Translations under genes and position numbers: made by a program
NCBI GenBank assembly: GCA_016716185.1
Contig: JADJWV010000002.1
Coordinates: forward strand, 844,501 to 908,500
Reading direction: 5' to 3'
From: Saprospiraceae bacterium
GTDB taxonomy: Bacteria; Bacteroidota; Bacteroidia; Chitinophagales; Saprospiraceae
Length of the DNA: 64,000 bases
Shown here: piece by piece, positions 1-8,500 of the stretch
Position numbering within the stretch: the first letter of the stretch is position 1
Layout: every line of letters starts with the position of its first letter
The notes under the pieces: generated by a model
The model's input: the letters and a program-made list of their open reading frames with translations, nothing else
What the model was told of the DNA's origin: nothing
The model's database searches: none

Positions 1-527
1 AGCAAAACACCTTTTCTTTCGCAGATAGCTCCTATTTCCTTCATCGGTTGGATGACTCCTGTCTCGTTGTTTGCCCACATGACAGAAACCAAGATCGTAT
101 CAGGCCTTATTGCCTCTTCCAATTTTTTTAGATCGAGAATTCCATCTTGTTCCACATCGAGAAAAGTAATTTCAGCACCTTTCTTTTCAAGTGCATGGCA
201 GGTATCTAAAACAGCTTTGTGTTCTGTTTTGGTGGTCACGATGTGTTTGCCTTTGCGTCCATACATTTCGAAAACCCCCTTTATTGCCAGATTATCAGCT
301 TCTGTTGCACCGCTGGTAAAAATGATCTCCTTTTCATCAGCTCCGATCAAATCAGCTATTCGTTGACGTCCGAGATCAACTGCGGCTTCTGCTTCCCAAC
401 CATAAGGATGGCTCCTGCTGGCGGCATTGCCGTGATGTTCAAAAAAATAAGGCAACATGGCTTCAACTACCCGGGGATCGCAGGGAGTGGTAGCGTTATT
501 GTCCAAATAGACTTTGTGTAAAGGCAT
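1..527 (-). CDS. iscS: Cysteine desulfurase (IscS/NifS class), N-terminal part, cut by window edge
   Basis: This is a PLP-dependent enzyme that removes sulfur from cysteine and supplies it for Fe-S cluster and thio-cofactor assembly. Reading the minus strand from the ATG at 527 gives about 175 residues with the family start YLDNNATTP, the PLP phosphate-binding stretch FTSGATEADN, the TEHKAV motif whose His stacks on PLP, and the WANNETG motif. The reading frame is open to base 1, so the catalytic lysine and the mobile cysteine loop lie outside the window. A TAnnTTTG promoter box lies 34 bases upstream of the ATG. The family call is firm; IscS versus SufS-like subtype is less so, although the motifs fit group I (IscS/NifS). 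Confidence 0.93.
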   Translation of the reverse strand, partial: MPLHKVYLDNNATTPCDPRVVEAMLPYFFEHHGNAASRSHPYGWEAEAAVDLGRQRIADLIGADEKEIIFTSGATEADNLAIKGVFEMYGRKGKHIVTTKTEHKAVLDTCHALEKKGAEITFLDVEQDGILDLKKLEEAIRPDTILVSVMWANNETGVIQPMKEIGAICERKGVL

Positions 528-560
528 TAATAATTTGATTGATAGTGTGTTAAAAGAACA

Positions 561-568
561 CAAAAGTA
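561..568 (-). promoter_or_regulatory. Bacteroidota -7 box for the cysteine desulfurase gene
   Basis: On the minus strand the sequence reads TACTTTTG, matching the TAnnTTTG -7 element of the Bacteroidota primary sigma factor. It lies 34 bases before the ATG. I see no clear TTTG -33 element, so this is a moderate call. Confidence 0.5.
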
Positions 569-727
569 ACACGAATTGAACGGCTTTGTTGAACTAAGTA
601 GTGAAGATTATTAAACAGTAATCGCGACATCTTGAATTTCAGATTTGGAAGGGACCGACAATACCTATGGAGAAACTAAGGGAAACTTTTTTTAAAGCTC
701 GATTTAAGTATTTTAGAAATGGGAAAA

Positions 728-761
728 TTTGGTGTGAATTTCTATTTTTTATATATTTTTG
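728..761 (+). promoter_or_regulatory. Bacteroidota promoter for meaB
   Basis: A TTTG at 728-731 and TATTTTTG at 754-761 match the -33 and -7 elements with a 22-base spacer. Transcription would start near 768, about 33 bases before the proposed meaB start. The surrounding 528-800 gap is strongly A/T-rich and holds no other gene that I can see. Confidence 0.55.
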
Positions 762-800
762 TATTGAATTATAATTGATTATATATTAAATTTTATTGTA

Positions 801-1793
801 TTGTTATCTACCAATCTTTTAAGTAGATGGATTCAGGAGATTCAGTCTGGCAACAGGCAAAGTCTGTCTAAAGCCATTACATTAATTGAAAGCCAAAAAG
901 CCGAAGACCGCGTTGAAGCAGTACAGCTATTAAAGTTGCTTAAAGATGATGGAAATTCTCTCAGGGTTGGAATTACCGGTCCTCCCGGCGTTGGAAAAAG
1001 CAGTTTAATTGAAGCTTTGGGACAAATTATAGTTGCTCAAGGATACAAACTTGCCGTACTTAGCATCGATCCGAGTTCAAATTTGACAAAAGGAAGTCTT
1101 TTGGGAGATAAGACCAGAATGCAGGAATTGTCACAATCTTCAAATGCCTACATCCGCCCTAGCCCGACAGGGAGTCAGTGGGGGGGGATCTCGGGTCGGA
1201 CCAGAGAATGCATACGGTTATGTGAAGCTGGAGGTTATGACTATATTTTTATCGAAACCACCGGTGTAGGGCAAACAGAATATCTGGTATCTACGATGGT
1301 CGATTTGACTTTATTGTTGCATTTACCGGGTTCGGGCGATGAACTGCAGGGAATTAAGAAAGGAATCATGGAATGGGCAGATATCCTTGTGGTTCACAAA
1401 GCGGATTTGCCTAAAGACCCTGGAGTGATCCATGCTATCAGAGATTTAACGGTCGCTATTCAACTATTGGAACCCAGACCAAGTGGATATCAAAGATTCG
1501 TAATCCCAGTAAGTTCGCAAGTCAAGATCGGACTGGATTTACTGTGGGACCAGATCCAATCTTTTCATAAACATATTAAAGAAAATGGTTATATGTTTAA
1601 GAATAGAAATGAGCAACTCACCACTTCTTTCAAGCAATTATTGCAACAGGAAACCTGGAATTCGATTGCAGCCCGTCAGGAAATCAGCAATTTTATGGCA
1701 GAGACGGAAAAAAAATTAAAATCCCTGATTTTAACACCGGAAGAAGCCGTAGAAGTCGCACGGGATTTTATTTTTGCAGTCCTTAAGAAGTAG
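801..1793 (+). CDS. meaB: MeaB/ArgK family GTPase, chaperone of methylmalonyl-CoA mutase
   Basis: MeaB is a G3E-type GTPase that protects adenosylcobalamin-dependent methylmalonyl-CoA mutase and gates cofactor loading. The 330-residue length is normal for the family. Visible motifs are the P-loop GPPGVGKS (60-67), the SIDPSS Mg-binding segment (89-94) and ETTGVGQ (152-158). The base-specificity motif reads HKAD (199-202) rather than the usual NKAD. The start is a TTG at 801; no in-frame ATG is near, and the family normally begins a few residues before the helix found here, so the exact start is uncertain. The stop is 5 bases before the next ATG, suggesting an operon with the M23 peptidase and Bcp genes. 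No mutase gene is in the window. Confidence 0.93.
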   Translation: MLSTNLLSRWIQEIQSGNRQSLSKAITLIESQKAEDRVEAVQLLKLLKDDGNSLRVGITGPPGVGKSSLIEALGQIIVAQGYKLAVLSIDPSSNLTKGSLLGDKTRMQELSQSSNAYIRPSPTGSQWGGISGRTRECIRLCEAGGYDYIFIETTGVGQTEYLVSTMVDLTLLLHLPGSGDELQGIKKGIMEWADILVVHKADLPKDPGVIHAIRDLTVAIQLLEPRPSGYQRFVIPVSSQVKIGLDLLWDQIQSFHKHIKENGYMFKNRNEQLTTSFKQLLQQETWNSIAARQEISNFMAETEKKLKSLILTPEEAVEVARDFIFAVLKK

Positions 1794-1798
1794 CAGGT

Positions 1799-3511
1799 AT
1801 GAAAAGAATCTTGTGGGTCATCCTCGGGGTCAGTTTTGCATTTACAATGGACGATCGGACCATCAGGGTTGTGCCCGGCTCAATTCAATTAGCGGCACCT
1901 GTTCGCAATGACGTATCAATATCCGGAAGTTTCGGGGAACTCAGACACAATCATTTTCATGCCGGAATTGACGTTCGTTCTTCCAGAGGTGTGGATGGTG
2001 ACGATATTCTTGCTGTTGCAGATGGGTACATTTCGAAGATCATCATCGATGCAGAAGATTTAGGAAAAACATTATACATCAGTCACCCTCAGGGACTGGT
2101 TTCGGTGTATGCACATTTGAATAAATTCAGACCGGACCTCGAAAACATAATCAGGCAGGAGCAAATAAACCAGAAACAGTTTCAGGTGGAGATCACTTTT
2201 TCACCTGGTGAGTTTCCGGTTGAACAAGGTGAATTTGTTGCCTACATGGGCAACACAGGAGCCAGTCGGGGCAAACATTTGCATTTTGAATTGCGCGATG
2301 CAAGGGGTGAAGAGGTCTGGGATCCCTTGTTGTTTGGATTTCCGATTGAAGACAACAGACGTCCTCAAATCAGAAGGGTCAAAGTAACGGGATACGACCG
2401 CGAAGGGCATGAAGTTTATCAAAAGATTTTTCCCCGTTCCGTTTTGGAAAGAACTACGATTCCATTTCATGTGCCGGGTGAGTCGTTCAGCATTTCGGTA
2501 GATGCGATGGATTATACTGACCAGTCGCATTTTGTAACAGGAATCAAATCCCTGCAAATGGATGTGGATGGAGAAATGCATTACCAGTTTATTGCGGATA
2601 AATGGAAGAGGTCGGATACAAAATATATCAACGCACACATCGATCATGGAGGTGGAAAACACGGTAGAGGAAAATTTCACCGTTGTTATCTATTGCGTGG
2701 CAATTGTCTGGGCCTATACGATGCCAAAGCATGCCGAGGATTTATTCCTATGGTAGACAGTACTCCACACGATGTTAAACTTGAGGTTGCTGATGGCAGC
2801 GGAAATTCGAGTTTACTGGAATTTAAATTGCGAAAAGCAAACTATATACCCAAATTGCGCAAGTCAATTTACAAGGATACTATATTTTACGATCGCGAAA
2901 AAAATCTGTCAGGAGCCTATGCCTCTTTTAGTTTTCGCGAAGGATCCGTTTATGAAGATTTTCATTGCGAAGTAAAGGAAACCCCCCATTTGCATAAATA
3001 CGCATTCAGTGGATTCGCAGGATTAGCTCCATATAACGGACTTTTGCATTTTCCCCTGGGAGTCCGTCTTAAACCGAATAAGAAGGTACCCGAAGAATTA
3101 AAATCCAAATGCGTCGTTGCATTAAAAATGGGCAAAGGATTTATGAATGTTGGTGGTGTGTGGGATGGGGAATTCCTCAAAGCTAACGCCCGTTCGTTAG
3201 GGCCGTTTACAATCATGTTAGACACCGTTGCACCCAAACTCAGTGTATTGGCACCTAAAAAGAAAAGCCACAAATGGACTGCACTGAAATTTCGCATTTC
3301 AGATAATTTCACAACGAGCAAGGAGATGCCCGATCTGGCTTATGAAGCTTACATTGATGACCAGTGGGTGATCATGGAATACGATAAAAAATCTGCGTTA
3401 CTTATTCATCGTTTTGAACCCTGGCTGAGCAAAGGAAAACATCGCTACAAGGTGTTGGTCCGCGACCAGGTTGGCAATGAGAGAGTCTACAACGGTTCTT
3501 TTGTTTTGTAA
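1799..3511 (+). CDS. M23 family (LytM-type) peptidoglycan endopeptidase
   Basis: This is a predicted exported zinc peptidase that cleaves peptidoglycan cross-bridges, or a regulator of such enzymes. The N-terminus has a short hydrophobic signal-like segment (residues 4-16). The peptidase core lies at about 40-180 and keeps the zinc ligands and catalytic residues: the first motif HFHAGID (H54 and D58), YAHL (H106) and HLHFE (H160 and H162). The remaining 390 residues are beta-rich and carry no motif I recognise. An M23 domain placed at the N-terminus and followed by a long unknown extension is seen in Bacteroidota homologues. The gene starts 5 bases after meaB and ends 2 bases before the Bcp gene, so the three are probably cotranscribed. 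Confidence 0.87.
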   Translation: MKRILWVILGVSFAFTMDDRTIRVVPGSIQLAAPVRNDVSISGSFGELRHNHFHAGIDVRSSRGVDGDDILAVADGYISKIIIDAEDLGKTLYISHPQGLVSVYAHLNKFRPDLENIIRQEQINQKQFQVEITFSPGEFPVEQGEFVAYMGNTGASRGKHLHFELRDARGEEVWDPLLFGFPIEDNRRPQIRRVKVTGYDREGHEVYQKIFPRSVLERTTIPFHVPGESFSISVDAMDYTDQSHFVTGIKSLQMDVDGEMHYQFIADKWKRSDTKYINAHIDHGGGKHGRGKFHRCYLLRGNCLGLYDAKACRGFIPMVDSTPHDVKLEVADGSGNSSLLEFKLRKANYIPKLRKSIYKDTIFYDREKNLSGAYASFSFREGSVYEDFHCEVKETPHLHKYAFSGFAGLAPYNGLLHFPLGVRLKPNKKVPEELKSKCVVALKMGKGFMNVGGVWDGEFLKANARSLGPFTIMLDTVAPKLSVLAPKKKSHKWTALKFRISDNFTTSKEMPDLAYEAYIDDQWVIMEYDKKSALLIHRFEPWLSKGKHRYKVLVRDQVGNERVYNGSFVL

Positions 3512-3513
3512 GC

Positions 3514-4017
3514 ATGTTGAAACAAAATAAAAAAGAAGAATACCCACCTCCAATCAGAGTTCAGGTTGGCGATTTGTTTCCAGTTTCAGAATTACTTATT
3601 CAGGATGGGACCTATTTGAAATTAAAAACACTGAAATCACACTGGATCGCCTTATTTTTTTATCCGGAGGACGATTCGCCTACATGCACCAAACAGGCCT
3701 GCAATCTCAGGGATTCTTATGAAATGCTGGCGAAAAAAAACATTTACACACTTGGAGTAAGTCCGGATGACGAAAAAAAACATAAGCGATTTATTGAAAA
3801 ATATCAGCTTCCTTTTCCACTTGTCGTTGACCAGGATCATGCACTTGCAAAGAGATTGGGAATTTTCGGTTTGAAGAAATTTATGGGTCGTGTTTATGAA
3901 GGAATTCACCGAACGACCATTATTCTGAATAAAGATTTGAAAATTCATGCGATCATTTATCCGGTGGTATCTGGTAAACATGGGGAGCAGATTATGAATG
4001 TATTGCATCACGAGTAG
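3514..4017 (+). CDS. bcp: Thiol peroxidase Bcp (atypical peroxiredoxin)
   Basis: Bcp reduces hydrogen peroxide and organic peroxides using thioredoxin. The 167-residue protein shows the peroxiredoxin active site FYPEDDSPTCTKQAC with the peroxidatic Cys58 and, five residues on, the candidate resolving Cys63, which is the Bcp arrangement. The conserved R of the RTTIILN strand is present further on. It is cytoplasmic, with no signal peptide. The ATG follows the M23 peptidase stop by 2 bases. The N-terminus is about 15 residues longer than typical Bcp, so an internal start is possible, but ATG 3514 fits the operon spacing. Confidence 0.92.
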   Translation: MLKQNKKEEYPPPIRVQVGDLFPVSELLIQDGTYLKLKTLKSHWIALFFYPEDDSPTCTKQACNLRDSYEMLAKKNIYTLGVSPDDEKKHKRFIEKYQLPFPLVVDQDHALAKRLGIFGLKKFMGRVYEGIHRTTIILNKDLKIHAIIYPVVSGKHGEQIMNVLHHE

Positions 4018-4028
4018 GATAATTCACC

Positions 4029-4280
4029 TCACCCCTAACCCCTCTCCATTATGGAGAGGGGAATAAAAAAAAGTATTTCGGGAAACGGGGGATGAGGAGA
4101 ACTTCACCCCTAACCCCTCTCCATTATGGAGAGGGAAATAAAAAAAAGTATTTCGGGAAACGGGGGATGAGGAGAACTTCACCCCTAACCCCTCTCCATT
4201 ATGGAGAGGGGAATAAAAAAAAGTATTTCGGGAAACGGGAACGCTCCCTTCTCCACGGACGTGGAGAAGGGCAGGGGATG
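4029..4280. repeat. Tandem palindromic repeats, period 75, last copy full length
   Basis: Three direct copies begin at 4029, 4104 and 4179, exactly 75 bases apart. Each opens with TCACCCCTAACCCCTCTCC and a perfect stem CCCCTCTCC/GGAGAGGGG, except that the second copy's right arm is one G short. An A-run and GTATTTCGGGAAACGG follow. The third copy also carries a second stem, CCCTTCTCCACG/CGTGGAGAAGGG (4248-4273), and an outer arm GGGCAGGGGATG that can pair with the opening of the repeat, giving a cloverleaf-like unit of about 102 bases. The first two copies look like internally deleted versions. A fourth, full copy lies at 4745-4850, on the other side of the DUF559 gene. Confidence 0.9.
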
Positions 4281-4379
4281 GCTTATTTAATAAGTAAAAG
4301 TTAGAGCCTAATAAAAACCAGTAGTGTATAAATAATTTACAAAAATTTTGAAGTATGACTGGAATACATTTACGTTGCT

Positions 4380-4754
4380 ATGAGTATTACAGAGTTAAGC
4401 AGAAGATTGAGGCGAAATCAGACAACAGCTGAGAAAATCGTATGGGAAAAAGTCAGAGATAGGAGGTTTATGAATTTGAAATTTCGAAGACAGGTTGCCT
4501 TTCAAATCGATTTGTTATCGTCCCGTAAAACTAGATTTATTGTAGATTTTTATTGCTGTAGCTTAAAATTGGCAATAGAGATTGATGGAGGAATTCATGC
4601 CTTCCAAAAAGCATACGATTTATACAGAGATTCCGTATTTGAGAGTTTTGGTGTTCGTGTATTAAGATTCACAAACGAAGAAATAATTAAAGATGGAGGG
4701 AGTTTTGAGAGGAGGGTGTTTGAGGTTCTAAAGAAGAGTTTGCCTCACCCCTAA
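4380..4754 (+). CDS. DUF559 domain protein (Vsr-like endonuclease fold)
   Basis: DUF559 proteins are small members of the restriction-endonuclease/Vsr superfamily and are presumed to nick or cut DNA; their real substrate is not established. The 124 residues show the usual pattern: an Arg-rich start, FRRQ (35-38), a VDFYC strand with Asp56, then EIDGGIH with Glu67, Asp69 and His73, and the VLRFTNEEI end. The reading frame ends inside the downstream palindromic repeat: the last residues LPHP and the TAA come from its CCTCACCCCTAACCCC start. Full repeat copies lie on both sides in the same orientation, so gene and repeat may have moved together. ATG 4380 gives the family's normal N-terminus. Confidence 0.85.
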   Translation: MSITELSRRLRRNQTTAEKIVWEKVRDRRFMNLKFRRQVAFQIDLLSSRKTRFIVDFYCCSLKLAIEIDGGIHAFQKAYDLYRDSVFESFGVRVLRFTNEEIIKDGGSFERRVFEVLKKSLPHP

Positions 4755-4850
4755 CCCCTCTCCATTTTGGAGAGGGGAAATAAAAAAAAGTATTTCGGGA
4801 AACGGGATCGCTCCCTTCTCCACGGGCGTAAGGAAGGGCAGGGGATGAGG
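4745..4850. repeat. Fourth copy of the palindromic repeat, full length
   Basis: This is a direct copy of the unit at 4179-4280. Its first stem is intact (CCCCTCTCCA/TGGAGAGGGG, loop TTT). Its second stem is eroded (CCTTCTCCACG against CGTAAGGAAGG), and the outer arm GGGCAGGGGATGAGG is retained. It supplies the stop codon of the DUF559 gene and ends about 40 bases before the next start codon. Confidence 0.88.
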
Positions 4851-4892
4851 CGAATCATTGCCTCAAAATGCCTAACTTTACACCACAACTTT

Positions 4893-5198
4893 ATGATCAT
4901 GAAGCAAAAAATATCTATTTTATTCTTTTTGATGGCAATAGCAGCAGTTTCTGCTTTATTTATGCAATGCAAACCTAAAGCTGAAGAACCAGCGCCGGCT
5001 AAAATGGAAAAGGTGGACACCAGTGGTCCCGAATACACAAGTAAATACATTTGTCCGATGTTTTGCAAAGGGAGCGGATCAGACCAACCAGGGGTATGCC
5101 CGGTCTGTGGTATGGACTACGTTTTGAATGAAAATCTGGACGAGCCCGATGAGCAGGAGCACAATCACGATCATTCTGACAGCACGCACAGTCATTGA
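4893..5198 (+). CDS. Small lipoprotein-like protein with heavy-metal-binding domain
   Basis: The roughly 100-residue product has a hydrophobic N-terminal segment ending in LFMQC, which may be a lipoprotein signal although Gln before the Cys is atypical. A short metal-binding module follows: YICPMFC and later CPVCGMDYV, the Cys-Pro-Met and CPxCGM pattern of the domain found in copper/silver efflux and YHS-type proteins. The tail is His/Asp/Glu-rich (HNHDHSDSTHSH), suggesting metal chelation. It probably acts in the periplasm or on the membrane surface in copper or zinc handling, which is inferred from motifs only. ATG codons at 4893 and 4899 are both possible starts. The longer upstream reading frame runs into the repeat and is not used. 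Confidence 0.75.
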   Translation: MIMKQKISILFFLMAIAAVSALFMQCKPKAEEPAPAKMEKVDTSGPEYTSKYICPMFCKGSGSDQPGVCPVCGMDYVLNENLDEPDEQEHNHDHSDSTHSH

Positions 5199-5518
5199 AA
5201 TTTCACTTTATCAAGATGTTATATATATAAAATAAAAATATATTAAAATTTTATATATATAATTTGAATATATATAATAGTCCTATATATATTTGCATCA
5301 TATATAAGTATTTCTTATATATATATCAACCACCTACCTGAAGAAGCTCCGGTCCCGGAGTGGGTTTAAGTATACCCTTTTAATAGTCCTTCCAGGAAAC
5401 AACCGTCGTGCGGATTTCTGAAGCTTTCGCATTCCGGAAAATTTTAACTGTAATTGATTAGGCCCCATGGAATTTTTATTAAAAATTCCAGACAGGCTCA
5501 CACTTAAACCTAAAAGCA
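5199..5518. other. Intergenic region with TATATA-rich tract
   Basis: From 5219 to 5328 the sequence is almost entirely A/T, with at least six ATATATA-type runs that could form short hairpins. Between 5340 and 5518 base composition returns to normal. A small CTCCGG/CCGGAG inverted repeat lies at about 5346-5359. I see no gene here: the minus-strand open frame across this stretch overlaps the signal peptide of the next gene and has no family features. Confidence 0.55.
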
Positions 5519-8500
5519 ATGCAACCGAAAACAGTAGCTGGTTTCGGAGTAAGAAAACTACGCCCCTCGGGGTACTCTTCCTCCATTCTTCCGGGAAAGG
5601 CCATCTGTCTTTTCCTGTTCCTAACATTTGTTAGTTTGGATTCTGCTCTGGCACAATGCCAACTGGCCTGCAGAGGAAAGGTAAATGTTTCTCTTGGAGA
5701 CTCCTGCCGTGCCGAAATTTTTCCCGAAATGTTGCTTACCGGTAGTCCGAGTGATTGCCCAGGTGCAAAATTCAGAGTCGATGTACTGGATCATTACATG
5801 AAAAAATTGCCAAGCAGTCCTTATGCAACAGGAGACTATATGCAAAAGGAAATTATTGGAATGGTGTATGATTCTGTGAGTAAAAATGCTTGCTGGAGCA
5901 AACTTTATATTGAAGACAAGTTTGGTCCTGTTATCGTTTGCAGAGAAGATACGATTTATTGCAACGATACGATGGCATTGAGTACTCCGGTATTTTACGA
6001 TAATTGCGATCCCAACCCAACAATAACTTTCTTAGGGGAGCATATCGATCATTACAATTGCGATTCACATTTTATAAAAAAGGTTTACAGATACTGGCAG
6101 GGCCGCGACAATCTGGGAAATCTGGGCAAAATATGTACAACCATGTTTTGGATGAAGAGGATTCCCATTGATTCTATTGAATATCCTAAGAATTTTGTGA
6201 AGGCCAACGATTGTCATCTGGAATGCAATTCCGGTTTTCTCACAGATGCCAATGGCAACCCGCATCCTTATGTAACCGGCGTGCCCCGTGTCGATAGTTT
6301 GTCGTTGTGGCCATCCTATTTGTTTTATTGCAACTTGTCTACGAATTACGAAGACATGGTGGTTGTAGATTTGCCCTGCAAAAAGAAAATTATCCGGTTG
6401 TGGAAAGTTGTCGAATGGTGGTGCAACACCGCCGTGATCAGGACGCATCCGCAGACGATTGAAATCTTAGATACCAAAGCCCCGCATTTGCATTGTCCCT
6501 ATGATTTCACAGTGACAACTTCGGGTGGCTACCAGTGCGAAGCAAACGTATGGATGCCTGAGATCGAAGTACAGGATGATTGTCAGGATAGCATTTTTGT
6601 CGATATTGATTATCCCGGTGGAATTTTAAAGAATTCCAATGGTGGTTACATAAAATTAAAACCCGGACTAAACGATGTCGTTTATATAGCCCGGGACAAT
6701 TGCTACAATGCAGATACCTGCCATGTTCATATTGAGGTCTTTGATAGAACGCCTCCGGTTGCGGTATGTCAGCAAAATACTGTGGTCACATTGACGAGGG
6801 ATGACTTGGTGCAAATTCCAGCTCATGTTTTTGATGATGGATCTTATGACGATTGTCATATCGATAGTTTCCTGGTGAGGCGTATGGACGATGGAGAACC
6901 CTGCAATATAAGAGATACATTCTTCAGACCCTATGTAGAATTTTGCTGTGAAGATGCCGGAAAGGAAGTCATGGTGATTTTCAGAGTCGTCGACAAACAC
7001 GGCAATGTAAACGATTGTATGGTCAACGTGGAAGTGCAGGATAAAACCCCACCTGTGATCAACTGTCCGCATGATTACCGCATCACTTGTTCGAAACACA
7101 ACGACACGATCGATTTAAAACATCGTTTTGGTGTTGCTGATTATTATGATAATTGTGTTGTCCACATGCACGAATATGTGGATTCCTTTTTGAATCAATG
7201 CGGATTGGGTTATATCGAAAGAGTCTTTGTCGTGCGCGACAACATGAACCGTTATGATTCCTGTCGTCAACGCATTGATATTTATGACTACGATCCATTC
7301 GATTCGACCGACATTGTCTGGCCATTGGATTTTGAAATCAACTCCTGTGGTGCAGAAGTCGATCCTGCCAATCTGCCGGTAGAATACGGGTATCCGAGAT
7401 TTGCAGATAACGAGTGTTCGTTGATCGGCGTTAGTTTTGAAGATCATCAGTTTAATTATGTACAGGATACGGCTCTGTGTTATAAGATTTTGCGGAAATG
7501 GAAAGTCATTGACTGGTGTCAATGTTATTACGATTCACAATCCGGGCAAACCGTTTGTCCGAGCTGGCATCACGAACAGGTGATCAAAGTTCACAACAGG
7601 CTTCCTCCTAAAATTCAGGACGACTGCGAACCAGTCCGTTTATGCATCAGTGACCAGGAATGTTTGAAAGAACTGGTAGATCTGACCCATGAAGCCGTGG
7701 ATGATTGCACTCCAAATGATCTTTTACGCAGTTCATTTAAAATCGATTTGCACAATGATGGTTATTTCGATAGTGTCTATACACAATTGGGCAACAGGAT
7801 TCGCTTTCATGGTGAATTGCCCATTGGACATCACAGATTTCTGTGGATCTGGGAAGACCAATGCGGTAATCCGATTGTTTGTACACAATTTGTAGATATC
7901 CTCAATTGCAAAGCCCCTACAGCTTATTGTTTAAGCGGCATCAGCGTCAACATCATGGCGGTGGATACAAATGGCGATGGCAGGCTTGAAAAGTTCATCG
8001 ACATCTGGGCAGCTGACGTCGACAAAGGAAGTTATCAGTTTTGTGGCAATCCGGTGACGTTATCGTTTAGCAGAGATACATTCGACAGGTATATTCGTTA
8101 CGGATGTGATAGTCTGGGCATGCATCGCGTGGCCTTGTGGGTAACCGATCAGTTGACAGGTTTGCAGGATCATTGTTTTACGACGATCACGATACAGGAC
8201 AACAACAACATTTGTAATACTGGAAATTTTACAGCGGATGTTGGTGGCTTGCTGATTACTCCGTACGATCAGCCTGTCGGAAATGTACGCATGAAACTGC
8301 AGTCTCCTGCAGGAACCGTAATCAGGGATTTTAATCAGGGTAAATTTTTATTTGAGAATCTGCCTGTCGGCGACTGGTATAAAATTTCTCCTGTGATGGA
8401 TCTCGAATATCTCGAAGGAGTTACAACTCTTGATATCGTAAAAATTCAAAGGCATATTCTCGGACTCGAATCTTTTGATTCGCCCTGGCATTATCTGGCT

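Noticed and set aside
4029..4280. CRISPR-like regular 75-bp repeats
   Set aside because: The copies are directly joined with no unique spacers, and each contains its own stems. No cas genes are nearby.
4092..4304. Open frame across the palindromic repeats
   Set aside because: The peptide is the repeat translated several times (SPLTPLHYGEG); it has no gene-like start or composition.
5334..5627. Minus-strand open frame before the secreted-protein gene
   Set aside because: It overlaps the signal peptide coding region on the other strand and has no recognisable features.
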